Shown here in pieces: positions 21,645 to 33,314 of a DNA stretch of 64,000 nt (position 1 is the first letter of the stretch; every line of letters begins with the position of its first letter). The notes under the pieces were generated by a model. The model was not told the origin of the DNA. It saw nothing but the letters and a program-made list of their open reading frames with translations, and did no database searches. The position numbers and the translations under genes were made by a program. Source of the stretch: Amphiura filiformis (Eukaryota > Echinodermata > Ophiuroidea > Amphilepidida > Amphiuridae); the NCBI RefSeq assembly GCF_039555335.1, contig NC_092646.1, positions 29,627,780 through 29,691,779 of the forward strand, in the 5' to 3' direction.

Positions 21645-24300
21645 GAGTCTATGGTATAATAATCATGGAAGAAGAAAGAGATTTCTTCTCAGTATGATAA
21701 AGTAAAACCATGACCATGACCAGGGCAGGCTAGGCTCTCACTTTACGTGGTCAATCAGTTCGATCATGAACAAGCACATGTCAATACGATCGATCGTATA
21801 TCGTGGATTTGAAAGGCTCATGATTACATGAACCCGGGATATGAAGTACCTTGGATATCGATTTCAGTGCTCATTGATTTTAAATCTAAATTAAAATAGA
21901 TCAAGAAGTGTATAAAATATCTTTTGAAGACAGACAGAGGACCTGGGCGTCAATCAAATCAAATCTTCTCAAGCAGACAGATGACCATGATGGGCGTCAA
22001 TCAAATCTAATTTGATTTGATTGATGCCCAATCAAATCAAATTGATTTGATTGACGGGGGTAAACATGGTAAAAAGAAACCATTTCTTTAAGGGATCTAG
22101 AATGAGCGTTTATTGCGTTTCGACAGTATTTTTTTGTGGAACGACGAGCACCTCAGACCTATCGAATTGCATTCTGAATACGAAGCATGTCTTTCTGATA
22201 TCAAATAATTTTCATTTTTGAAAATCACAATATAATACAAATTTTATGACAAATTATAAAAATGTGATATTTTTCAAATTTTTGATATATAACAGTCCTC
22301 GAAGTAAATTATATAAATCTAATGATATATTCTTAAAGTATATGTAGCTGGGAGGAAAAGCCGACGGTCAATTGAAAATTTTGACCTTTCATATTGAAGA
22401 TATGGATTTTTTTCCCAAAAAGACCTTTTTTGTGTGTGTGTTTTTGGAACAAAAATCCATATATTCAATACGAAAGGTCAAAATTTTCAATTGATCGTCG
22501 GCTTTTCATCCCACCTACATACACTTTAAGTATAAATCATCAGGTTTATAAAGTTTACTTCGAGTACTGTTAAATATCAAAAATATCAATTTTTAATGAT
22601 TTGCCATAAAATGTGTATTACATTGCGAATTTCAAAAAAATCAAAATTATTTGATATCAGAATGACATTCTTCGTATTCAGAATGCAATTCGATATGTCT
22701 GATGTGCTCTAATGTCCCACAATAAATACTGTCCAAACGTTCATACCCCTTCCCTTAAGAAAAGGAAAAAAAGAAAGAAGGTATAAACATGATAAACGTA
22801 AAAGAAGCCCCGACAAATATTATGTGTGTCTTCATCCTTTTTCAAACATAGGCCTTATCATATTATGAAAACTCTTGTATTAATAAAATTCTGTTATTCA
22901 TAATTTTGCTCTGTTTATTTGTTTTTTCCTAAAGAAATGTATATAGTTTGTCATTCTAATTTAATACAATTCATATTGCATGCGGACCTGGTTGTGTGAA
23001 ACGATCCCTATTTTTGTATGAACACGAGCTTCCCGAAACGGTACCAAAAAGTCTGAAAAAGGATGGAGATACATTCTAATTTTCAACTTTTTTATAGTAC
23101 TGTATATAGATTTTCTAACTTTTTTCTTGTGAAAACATGAAAATGCAGTGACATGAAAGGAAAATGCTCCACTGTTTTCTATTTCACTCAACATGCTCAA
23201 TAATCCAACACTCAACATGTTCTATAATATAAGAGAATTCTGGGTGAAAGCTTCCTCTCATCGGTTAGCAATCATAGTTTGTGATGTGAAAATCATGCTC
23301 AATAATCTTGCTCAATCATCATTCATTATTTCACAAAAAGACCACAAAATGTGGCATGTGCAAAGCGAGGGTCAAAGATTTTGACAGGCCAAGAGGGGGT
23401 GGGGGAGGGGCGGGGGCAAGCATGGTTTGGCGCGCCGTTTTACCCCTCCCGGGGGCTCATAATTGTTGCACAGCCCCTTTAGTAAAGTTGATGTATTTGC
23501 AGCATTTTCATGGATGAAAATCGGCTTCATAGTATCTCATAATGCCATGTTTAATTTAATTTATTTAGGCTTATTATTGTTTGTTCAGTAGTCCAGTGAA
23601 AAGTATCGAAAATGCTAACTTTCCCTATCTGTTATATTTATCGGTTTATTTCCATTGTTTTCTAGTTTCGTTTAGTTGATTCATAGTTTTGTTTGCCTGT
23701 TTGGTTTTTAGATTTTATTCAAATAAAAACAAAAGCCAATACTAACAGTCCGTACATTTTGTACGGAGTACTATAATACGGAAAGTCTACATTATTCGAG
23801 ACGATCATGCATACGCAGGCTATAGCCTATGCCTAACGCGTGATCCTGTATAGGGGCTTCTGTGTGAGGGGTCCGTGTGTACAGTATGTGCGGGGTGTGT
23901 GGATGTGCCAGTACAGACTTAGGTCAACATTTTCATAATGATGGACGGCTTTTCCTCCCAGCTACATACACTTTAAGTAAGACAATTATTAAGTGTATAT
24001 CGAGGACTGATAATTAATTTGCCATAAAATTTGTATTATATTGCAAATAATATGAATAATAAAAAGATGATATCAGGACATTCCTCGTATTCAGAATGTA
24101 ATTTGATGTGTTTGATCTGTTAGGTCCTACAAAAATACTGTGCAAAGGTGGGTGACCGAGCCAGAACATAAATATAAATTTGAGGATATTAAATGAGTGA
24201 ATAATGCGAGAAGTTGCCGGTGGTATAAAAAACTTTTTTTAGCATATTGTGGGACTCTATGATCACAAAAGGACGAGCTGAACTCTTTCTTGTGCACAAC
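21645..24300. repeat. Block U, copy 2
   Basis: This continues the unit after the Harbinger-like insertion. It contains the conserved hairpin zone (about 21900-22065) with GGGCGTCAATCAAATC arms in several copies, a full family A MITE (22092-22754), a family B G-rich fragment (23340-23490), and a family A right-arm remnant (23940-24150). No gene is seen. Confidence 0.7.
22092..22754. mobile_element. Family A palindromic MITE, complete, TTAA-flanked
   Basis: This is the reference copy, with TTAA at 22088-22091 and 22755-22758. Sister units read CATTTCTTTAAAGAAAAG across the empty site. One end is GGGATCTAGAATGAGCG, the other GGGAAGGGGTATGAACG, with arms of about 310 bp. There is no coding capacity. 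Confidence 0.9.
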
Positions 24301-27300
24301 ATTGCACTATACTAAAGGGACTGTTTCTATAGAAGGGGTCATGAATATACTAGGGGTCATAGATTTTTTATACCAAAATCAGGGGGTCATAAATTGTTTC
24401 AACTCAAAATAGGGGGGGGGGGTATACAGTTATCAAGGCTTACATTCAAAATTTTCGCGCGCTACGCGTGGACTGTATACTGGATATAATGTTATAAGGG
24501 TAATTCCATGGTAAAGGAAAGACGTTTTGACTCATTAAACAACATTTCAAATTTGAGAACCACAAATATCTTTATTAGTTAAATCAAACAATTACAAAAT
24601 GCTAAAAATGTACCCTAAAAATACACTAAAATCACTAAAAATACGTACAAATGTACCATTTCATTACTAGAATACTACCTACTGTTGTTAAAAGGGGGAT
24701 CATTAGATGAAAATGAAAAAGTGTGTCATTGGGTATAATTTTTTTGAAAAAAAAGGGTAATTGAGTACAAAATTGTAAAAAATGGTAAGCGAGTAGAAAA
24801 CTTGGGAAACATGGAGCAATATTCTAATATTTATTAAAATTATATTTGCCAAATTTGCAATACACAGTTGCTGAAATAAGATTTTTTTACAGTTTCAGCA
24901 TTATTTTACGCCATTTTGATGATGAAATTTTAGAAAAAGAGTGTCATTGGATAGAGGAGCCTTAAAAAAAGGTACCATCAAGTATGACTTAAAAGGAGGG
25001 GCTTATTGGGTAGGATATATTCGTCAAAAAGTCGGCCTAATGACAGGTTCAATGCAAAAACAGTGTTTAGAAATCAGGGACAGATTAGGATTAGGGTGGA
25101 GGAAGTTAAATGTTTAGCATTAAACACTTTAATGTTTAGATCCTAAACATCTAAACGTATAATTATTTAAAATGTATTTTTAGGATCTGAACATTAAGAT
25201 GTTTTTAAACATCTTAAAAATGCTAAACATTTAACTTTCTAAACACCATGAACACCGATCTGTCCCCGATTTTTAAACACTGTGTTTGCAGTGCATTGGT
25301 AACAAAAGGGCGGCAACAGAAGGACAAAAGGTTTACTGAATTTATATATCTTTAATTAAAAACAAGCAAAATAGTTCGAAGATAGGCAACGTGAGAAAAT
25401 GTACACATGCAAAAATTATCACTTTTAACAATAAAATTACATGTATTAATTACATATATTTTTGATGGTATGGGACATATGGGACAACAGAGTATTGTAA
25501 TTATCTAAAACCTTTGTGATGACTTTAATACCATGATATTTTTAATAATATCAAATATTTTATAAAACAATAAAGGTAGTGTATGCAGCAGTTTGCTTTA
25601 TCAATAGACTAGATTGTTGATTTACACTCCCTCCACACCCCACCCACACAAACACCCAACACATAATACACACATCATCATGGTCATCCCGATTGAGGTA
25701 CATGTATAATATCCTAGCTAATATACGGAACTAAACATTTTTGTCAGTCACACTGTAAAATCAACGTATACTGCACACAAAAATATCCATACACTTAAAA
25801 CAAAAGCAATACCTTAATGACACTAAACGTTAATGACAAAATAAAGTAATCAATAGATGGATAATTTTGTTCTGCATATTTTGACACATCATTCGGCACA
25901 ATGCGACTTTATTCCCTCAAGTATACCACTTTGAATGGAAAAAGAAAGCATTTCAAAAGTGACACATTCTTCCTTCAGTGCGATTCGCACCGGCTTTTGT
26001 AACGGGCTCATTACAGTGTGACAGTGTGTATTGAGACAAAGGTCTATGTAAATCTTTGTTAAGGTTGGTCTGAACCCTGGAATTATGGAAACTTTCGGGC
26101 CTCATAACTTCTAAATTGTTGGTCTAAAGTATATAAAGGTATACATATTTAGAATGGCAAAGACTTGATAAGTTCATCTCATCTGTGAGGTCAAATTTGG
26201 GCCAAAATGCCAAAATAACGGTTTTTTCGTGCATCGTAACAAAAAATTTCGGGCCAAAATGTTTTTTTAATTAATTTTTAAAAACTAGATCAAAATATCT
26301 AGGACCTTTTTCTTCATTTTTTTGAATTTCGAAATTCAAAAAAATGAAAAAAGGGGTCCTAGATATTTTGATCTAGTTTTTAATCTAAAATTAAAATTTT
26401 TGATCTAAAATTTAAAAAAAATAAATTGGCCCAAGAATTTTTTTGTTAGGATGCACGAAAAAGAAGTGGGCCAAAAACCGTTATTTTTGGGATTTTGGGC
26501 AAAAAATGGCAGTTCACAGACGAACTTACCAAGTCTTTGACATTCTAAATATGTATACTTTTATATACTTTAGACCAACAATTTAGAAGTTATGAGGCCT
26601 GAAAGTTTCCATAATTCCAGGGTTCAAACCAACCTTAAGTTTGAAATTTTCTTTTTTAATTTAAATTGGTAAAAGTTGAGAAAACAAAGTTGCATGGTGC
26701 CAAATGAGGTATCCCGGGGAGGTATCACAATACCCAGAACAAAATTGCCCAGTAATATGATTTCAAAAACAACAAATTCGCAAAAAAAATTGTTGCATTA
26801 ACTTATACTTTGTAGTTAACATGTTTAAATGTATAAATTATAATGTCTGAAACACCCAGAAACAATGTCGGGAAAAGCTGCAATGTTGCGGGAATTTAGT
26901 TACCAACAGTTATCTGTTATTTTCCAAGTTTATAATAGAAAATGCTGTGAAAATGGTCTGCATAAAAAAGGCATTCTGTAAAAGAAACCTCAGAAACCTT
27001 GTGTCAAAAAGATGGTTCTGTAAAAAAACCACCCTGCAATATTACTGAAAACTAGTTTAGTCAGTTATATTGCAGATTTTCAACCATATTTTTTGACAGT
27101 TTCTATCTGTGAGGTTTCACTCATTTAGGATCCTTTCAAAGCTTTTGGTATTCAAGCTTTCATGCAAGTTACTGTTTACTAATGCCCTGTTTATTACACT
27201 ATTTGCTGAGATTCTCTCCATTCAGAATCATTACTGCCTATGTCTGACATGCAAATTAATGATTTGATAATTACCTGTATTATAATTGATTTTTTTTTTA

Positions 27301-27320
27301 TTTTTGAAATATTTCATGTC
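24300..27320. repeat. Block D, copy 3
   Basis: This is the full block, with its ancestral MITE at 25053-25290 and a unit-specific TTAA insertion at 26063-26634. It is nearly identical to copy 2 over long stretches (12060-12900 against 24430-25290), indicating recent duplication. No gene is present. Confidence 0.8.
26063..26634. mobile_element. TTAA-flanked palindromic MITE (family E)
   Basis: The ends GGTTGGTCTGAACCCTGGAA and TTCCAGGGTTCAAACCAACC are inverted and flanked by TTAA (26059-26062, 26635-26638). The symmetry runs almost to the centre, where GGTCCTAGATATTTTGATC faces its complement. The other D blocks keep AATCTTTGTCAATTTTGAAA at the site, showing the insertion is unit-specific. 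Confidence 0.85.
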
Positions 27321-27351
27321 GCTTACTACCCCAAACTGATGAATGATATAA

Positions 27352-29247
27352 TTAATGAGGTTTTTCTGCAGTGTGAATCTTTTCATGTCGTTTCTTGCTT
27401 CCGAATTGGCTAAATGATTTGTCACAATAGCTACATTGATGAGGTTTCTCTCCTGTGTGTATCTTTTCATGTCGTTTCTTGTCTCCTAATCTGCCGAATG
27501 ATTTGTCACAAAAGCTACATTGATGAGGTTTCTCTCCTGTATGAATCAGTTCATGTTGTTTCTTATGTCCTAACTTGCTGAATGATTTGTTGCAATAGCT
27601 ACATTGATGAGGTTTGTCTCCTGCGTGAATCTTTTCATGTCGTTTCTTGTCTCCTAATATGCTGAATGATTTGTCACAAAAGCTACATTGATGAGGTTTC
27701 TCTCCTGTGTGTATCTTTTCATGTCGTTTCTTGTCTCCTAATCTGCCGAATGATTTGTCACAAAAGCTACATTGATGAGGTTTCTCTCCTGTATGAATCA
27801 GTTCATGTTGTTTCTTATGTCCTAACTTGCTGAATGATTTGTTACAATAGCTACATTGATGAGGTTTCTCTCCTGTATGAATCAGTTCATGTTGTTTCTT
27901 ATGTCCTAACTTGCTGAATGATTTGTTGCAATAGCTACATTGATGAGGTTTGTCTCCTGTATGAATCTTTTCATGCCGTTTCTTCCTTCCCAACTGGCTG
28001 AATGATTTGTTACAAAAGCTGCATTGATGAGGTTTCTCTCCTGTGTGTATCTTTTCATGTTGTTTCTTGTCTCCCAAGTCGCTGAATGATTTATTACAAT
28101 ACCCACATTGATGAGGTTTCTCTCCTGTGTGTATCTTTTCATGCCGTTTCTTGTTTCCCAATTGGCTGAATGATTTATTACAATAGCTACATTGGTGAGG
28201 TTTCTCTCCTGCGTGAATCAGTTCATGTTGATTCTTGTTTCCCAACTGACTGAATGATTTGTTACAATAGCTACATTTATGAGGTTTCTCTCCTGTATGA
28301 ATCAGTTCATGTCGTTTCTTGACTCCCAAATTACTGAATGATTTGTTACAATAGCTACATTGATGAGGTCTTTCTCCTGTATGAATCTTTTCATGTTGTT
28401 TCTTGTGTCCCAAATCACTGAATGATTTGTTACAATACCTACATTGATGAAGTTTCTCTCCTGTGTGTATATTTTCATGTCGTTTCTTGTCTCCCAAATT
28501 ACTGAATGATTTGTCACAATGGCTACATCGATGAGGTTTCTCTCCTGTATGAATCATTTCATGCTGTTTCTTTACTCCCAAATGGCTGAATGATTTGTTA
28601 CAATAGCTACATCGATGAGGTTTCTCTCCTGTATGAATCATTTCATGTTGTTTCTTGTATTCCAAGTCACTGAATGATTTGGTACAATATCTACATTGAT
28701 GAGGTTTCTTACCTGTGTGAATCATTTCATGACGTTTCTTGTTTCCAAGTTGGCTGAATGATTTGTTACAATAGCTACATTGATGATGAGGTTTCTCTCC
28801 TGTATGAATCATTTCATGTTGTTTCTTCGTTCCCAATTGACTGAATGATTTTTCACAATAGCTACATTGATGAGGTTTTTCTCCTGTGTGAGTCATTTCA
28901 TGTTGTTTCTTCGTTCCCAAGTGACTGAATGATTTATTGCAATAGAAACATTTATGACGCTTCTTTCCTTGTTGGCCCTTTTTAGTGTTCAAATGACCAG
29001 AAACCGAACTTGGAACCATTTTTGATACATGACGATCTCCACAATTCCCTTTTCTACGCGTTTTGATGTATATCCTCACACAGCCAGCCTTTGGTTTCAA
29101 GTTTGGATTGCTGTACCAATAAGGCTTAATACTCAGCTCATGATTGCGAAGATGTGATTTATAACGTGGAATGTTTTCAATAAATCTTCTTTTACAATAC
29201 TTGCATACAGGATCTTGTAGCAAATCCCATTGTCGCGTAGGTCTCAT
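27352..29247 (-). CDS. ZnF3: intact C2H2 zinc-finger protein, 631 aa
   Basis: This is the longest clean member of the array. Residues 1-100 form the family's N-terminal module: MRPTRQWD, an atypical finger (C15, C18, H32, H36), NHELSIKPYWYSNPNLKPKAGC and IYIKTRRK. Nineteen C-X2-C-X12-H-X3-H fingers then follow in register to the C-terminus, with TGEKPH linkers; one linker has an extra His (KPHHQC). Phe at helix -3 is constant, helix +4 is Lys, and +1 is mostly Leu. Positions -1, 3 and 6 vary. A sequence-specific nuclear DNA-binding protein is the obvious inference; its target is unknown. Several near-identical fingers ([12 protein letters not shown] three times) show recent finger duplication. 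The start follows a degraded acceptor (TTATCCGACAACAG), so the usual TTTCAG is missing in this copy. Confidence 0.85.
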   Translation of the reverse strand: MRPTRQWDLLQDPVCKYCKRRFIENIPRYKSHLRNHELSIKPYWYSNPNLKPKAGCVRIYIKTRRKGNCGDRHVSKMVPSSVSGHLNTKKGQQGKKRHKCFYCNKSFSHLGTKKQHEMTHTGEKPHQCSYCEKSFSQLGTKKQHEMIHTGEKPHHQCSYCNKSFSQLGNKKRHEMIHTGKKPHQCRYCTKSFSDLEYKKQHEMIHTGEKPHRCSYCNKSFSHLGVKKQHEMIHTGEKPHRCSHCDKSFSNLGDKKRHENIHTGEKLHQCRYCNKSFSDLGHKKQHEKIHTGERPHQCSYCNKSFSNLGVKKRHELIHTGEKPHKCSYCNKSFSQLGNKNQHELIHAGEKPHQCSYCNKSFSQLGNKKRHEKIHTGEKPHQCGYCNKSFSDLGDKKQHEKIHTGEKPHQCSFCNKSFSQLGRKKRHEKIHTGDKPHQCSYCNKSFSKLGHKKQHELIHTGEKPHQCSYCNKSFSKLGHKKQHELIHTGEKPHQCSFCDKSFGRLGDKKRHEKIHTGEKPHQCSFCDKSFSILGDKKRHEKIHAGDKPHQCSYCNKSFSKLGHKKQHELIHTGEKPHQCSFCDKSFGRLGDKKRHEKIHTGEKPHQCSYCDKSFSQFGSKKRHEKIHTAEKPH

Positions 29248-29249
29248 CC

Positions 29250-31386
29250 TGTTGTCGGATAAGTAAATAAATAAATAAATAAATAAATATAAAAAAAATA
29301 AAAAAATAAATAAATAAATAATAAAAAAAACAACAACAGTAATTAATTAATACATTTAGAAAGGCAAGAAAAGTGTGTATGTTAGTGTGTCGTTTGGGTG
29401 ACGTCACAAAGCTCTGGGTATCATTAATCTTGGAAGTGTAATAAGGCTTGTTCAACAATTATGAGCCACGGAGGGACGGTAACATGGGGGTGCAAGTGAT
29501 TGGCGCACATATCCCGCTCTAAAAATGCTTAAGGGCTCTGGTATTGAGCGTTTCGACAGTATTTGGGACATGAGAGCACAGACATATCGAATTGCATTAT
29601 GAATACGAAGAATGTCCTTCCGATATCAAATAATTTTGATTTTTTGAAATTCGCGATATAATACAAATTTTATAACAAATTATTAAAATTTGATATTTTT
29701 AAAATTTTGATATATAACAGTCCTCGAAATAAACTTTATAAATCTAATGGTAAGTACTTAAAGTGTGTGTAGCTGGAAGTAAAAGCCGACGATCAATTGA
29801 AAATTTTGACCTTTCATATTGAAGATATACATTTTTCCCCAAAAGACCTATTTTTTTTTGGTGTTTATGGCACTGAAATGATTAAAAATTGATATTTTTG
29901 ATATTTAACAGTCCTCGAAGTAAGCCGACGATCAATTGAAATTTGGACCTTTCGTAATTTCGCGAAATCGTCGGGGTTTGTGTTGCCTGGTATTTTTTAT
30001 TACGGAGCTTGCGCTCCCTCGGAAAATTGCCTTAGCCCAAAACAAACTCTTCAAATGACCTTAAAACAGATACGTCCAGTTATTATTGTCTAAAAACAAA
30101 CTACGTAAAAAACAACATATTAGAGACATTGCGATTTCCAAACGTAGACATCGGACGTACGTTGATCTATTCAAAACCACTCTCCTGTATCGAAGCGAGG
30201 TCACGTATTTAGCTATTTTTGAAGATATTCCACGTGCGAAATCGACGTAGATACATCGTTGAAAATGCACAAAATTTGTCCATTTCACAATATATTAATG
30301 CTCTGCGTGCTAGCCATGCTCTTCAGTGGAAAAGTTCAAGTTTTGAAATATTTTATCAAAATATCAAAAGCTATCTTAAAAACTACTGAATCAATACTAG
30401 GCTTGTTTGTACTCATTTTAATGCATTTTTCATACTGTTTCCAAATATGGTCATGAAAATTTACATTTCTAATATTTTTGAATTACAAATTTTTTTTGAA
30501 ACATGTCGTCTGCAGTCGACACCCGCATGAAGAGAGTTAAAGACAGTCAAAGATAATGAACATATGAAGGAAAGTCTAATTATTATTATGATCCTTTTTG
30601 TTTGTAACAAATCATTATAATAAAGGTACAGCGATGTGTTAAAATGGACTAAATTTAAACGCAATATTCACACGCAGAGATTGCCCATTGAAATGTGTGT
30701 GATACTTTGCGTTAAAAAAATTACATTGCGATTTCCCATTTTGGATCCAACGTAGAATAAAAAACGCAGATGCTACGTTGAAATATGCTGATTTTACCTC
30801 ATGTCTAACTCCATGTCTAATTCATGATGTATGTATGTAGTGATCTTTAATCTACCAAAATATATGTTTTGGGGCAACTATAATATTTGGGGAGCACAAA
30901 AAACAATTAGGTTTAATCAGCATGTAGGTCAAAATTTTAATCAAAATCAAAAGCGGTCTGTTTGAATTTATGCAGAGACTCAGCTCACTGCTATTTTTTC
31001 ATCACTATGCCCTCTATCGACCTAGGTTAGAAGCTGTTAGATTAGATCAAATATTATAAGTTTTTATTCTGGCTTTCTTGTTCTCCTTCGTGACGAATGA
31101 GCACAATCCAGTCTGGAACCGAGACTAGCAATAATCAACACCGTATTAACGTATGCGAAAACGTACGCGAAAACGTACGTGCTACGTGCTGCGTTTGGAA
31201 AATCGCAATGTCTCTATTAAACAGCAGAAATCGCACCAGGATTGTACTACATGGTACAAGACATAAAAGGCATACTTGTAAGTTGTACCATATAAAACAA
31301 ATGGCACCTCAAAAAATAAGTAGGCCAAAAAATCCAAAACAACAACAACAACAAAAATAACGCACTAAAAGCGTACTGTAGAAACT
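29250..31386. repeat. Block P, copy 3
   Basis: This contains an AAAT tract (29258-29335), a family B partial, the truncated family A MITE from about 29530 to 29950, an insertion at 30123-31214, and a short (CAA)n at about 31340. Otherwise it aligns with 16590-18811. No gene is seen. Confidence 0.65.
30123..31214. mobile_element. Insertion with GAGACATTGCGATTT ends, 5-bp TATTA duplication
   Basis: The ends GAGACATTGCGATTTCCAAA and TTTGGAAAATCGCAATGTCTC are inverted and flanked by TATTA (30118-30122, 31215-31219). The sister units read ACATATTAAACAGC. Near both ends and the centre, ACGTAGA/TCTACGT-like words recur (30141, 30244, 30750, 31170). A partial internal copy of the terminus (ATTGCGATTTCCC) lies near 30723. 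No transposase is recognisable. Confidence 0.7.
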
Positions 31387-31389
31387 CAC

Positions 31390-31518
31390 CTGTAAATATA
31401 CTAATAATTGTGCTCCTATCAAATCAAACTTGAGCTTGGTGTGATGCAAAAGATTGGTCCGGGACTCTTGGCAACGAAAACATGAAGAGATTTCGTCAAT
31501 ATGTGAGCTTATAATCAT
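31390..31518 (-). other. Block E copy 3: candidate 5' exon of ZnF3
   Basis: This has the same 43-codon frame as 18815-18943 (His to Gln at codon 37), ending at CAG|GTGAGTTTC. The intron to the zinc-finger exon would be about 2.1 kb, of which 1.1 kb is the TATTA-flanked insertion. It may be transcribed as 5'UTR; a coding role is not supported by frame continuity. Confidence 0.35.
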
Positions 31519-31791
31519 AGACCGTCTGTGTCTTTAGAGTCTATGGTATAATTCCGTATAATAATCATGGACGAAAGAGATTTCTTCTCAGTATAATAAA
31601 GTAAAACCATGACCATGACCAGGGCAGGCTCTCACTTACGTGGTCAATCAGTTCGATCATGAACAAGCATAATTGTCAATACGATCGATCGTATATCGTC
31701 GATTTGAAAGGCTCATGAACCCGGGATATGAAGTGCCTTGGATATCGATTTCAGTGCTCATTGATTTTTATATCTATATAATAAAATAGAT

Positions 31792-31940
31792 CAGGAAGTG
31801 TATCAAATATCTTTTGAAGACAGACAGAGACATGATGGGCGTCAATCAAATCAAAATATGATTTGATTGACGGCCCATGGTCCTCTGTATGTCTTATTCA
31901 AAAGGTAAATTTGATAATACACTTCCTGGTGTATTTTAAT
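31792..31940. repeat. Conserved long hairpin in block U
   Basis: ATCAGGAAGTGTATCAAATA on the left mirrors AATACACTTCCTGGTG on the right. Inner arms GGGCGTCAATCAAATC and GATTTGATTGACGGCCC nearly meet in the middle, giving about 70-bp arms. The same structure is at 49040-49165 and, altered, at 9990-10085 and 21900-22065. It may be an old MITE predating the array. Confidence 0.6.
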
Positions 31941-32110
31941 AGAATTATTTTTAAATATCTTTTCAAAACAGGAATATGTAAGGAATGGGGGGGGGTGTAA
32001 ACATGGTAAAAGAAACCATTTCTTTAAAGAAAAGAAAAAAAAAAGAAGAAAGAAGGTATAAACATGATAAACGTAAAAGAAGCCCCGACATATATTATGT
32101 GGGTCTTCAT

Positions 32111-32690
32111 ATCAACTTATTTTGCTCCGAGTTTGCTGTCTTGTTTGCTACTTATTTCAATTTGAACTTGCCTTCAATTTTTTACTTGAATTTGTTTTTA
32201 AACTACAGCATGTAGTTCTTGTTGTTTGCTTTATATTTTGTTGTCTGTCCCTGAAGAAGAGCAGTTTATCTGCTCGAAACGTCGGTTGTTTTTTTTTTTT
32301 TTTTTGTTTGACTGCTATGTACACAGTGATTTTCATCACTTCCAGTGTACTGTTTTCCTGACACTTTTGTGGGCTCTGGAATTGGCCATTTTTGGCCATC
32401 GAACTTTGTCTGTTTTGTGCCTACTCTGGATGTTTGGTTTAGCGTGTCTGTTTATATGCACATGCAGTGATTTTCATCACTTATTCTAGTGCAGTTTTGT
32501 ATCCTTGTTGTTTTTGCAGGCTCAGCACTTACTTAGTGGGCCTTGGAACTGGTAATTTTTGGCTATCGAACTTTGCCTACTTCTTCTGCCTACATGTACA
32601 TTTGCTGTTTTTGTCCCCCTGCATACTGTCTAGTCTGCATTTTACTTGTTTCCCCACATCAAGTTGGTGTACCTTGCTTTTTTTCTTTCC
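32111..32690 (+). mobile_element. Retroelement-like insertion, GTCTTCAT duplication
   Basis: The insertion is flanked by GTCTTCAT (32103-32110, 32691-32698); sister units carry one copy. It contains CTGAAGAAGAGCAG and CTGCTCGAAACGTCGG (32251-32284), a hairpin-forming signature that I associate with Penelope-like retroelements. Then come a poly-T run and two diverged tandem repeats of about 190 bp, each with CAGTGATTTTCATCACT and TTTTTGGC(C/T)ATCGAACTTTG. There is no reverse transcriptase, so this is a terminal fragment or a non-autonomous derivative. Confidence 0.5.
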
Positions 32691-33314
32691 GTCTTCATCC
32701 TTTTTTCAAACATAGGCCTTATCATATTAGAAAACTCTTGTATTAATAAAATTCTGTTATTCATATTTTTGCTCTGTTTATTTGTTTTTTCCCAAAGAAT
32801 TGTATATAGTTTGTCATTCTAATTTAATACATAATACAATTAATATTACATGCGGACCTCAGTGGTTATGTGAAACGATCCCTATTTTTGTATGAAAATG
32901 AGCTTCCCGAAACGGTACCAAAAAGTCTGAAAAAGGATGGAGATACATTCTAATTTTCAACTTTTTATAGTAGATTTTCTAACTTTTTTCTTGTGAAAAC
33001 ATGAAAATGCAGTGACATGAAAGGAAAATGCTCCACTGTTTTCTATTTCACTCAATATGCTCAATAATCCAACACTCAACATGCTCAATAATTTAAGAGA
33101 ATTCTGGATGAAAGCTTCCTCTCATCGGTAAGCAATCATAGTTTGTGAGAATCATACTCAATAATCTTGCCCAATCATCATTCATTATTTCCCAAAAGGA
33201 TCACAAAATGTGGCATGTGCAAAGCGGAGGTCAAAGATTTTTGACAGGCCAAGAGGGGGGGGGGGGGGCAAGCATGGTTTGGCGCGCCGTGTCACCCCTC
33301 CCGGGGGCTCATAA

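Noticed and set aside
32226..32489. Protein-coding frames in the retroelement-like insertion
   Set aside because: Several frames are open because of T-rich sequence; none shows a reverse transcriptase or GIY-YIG motif.
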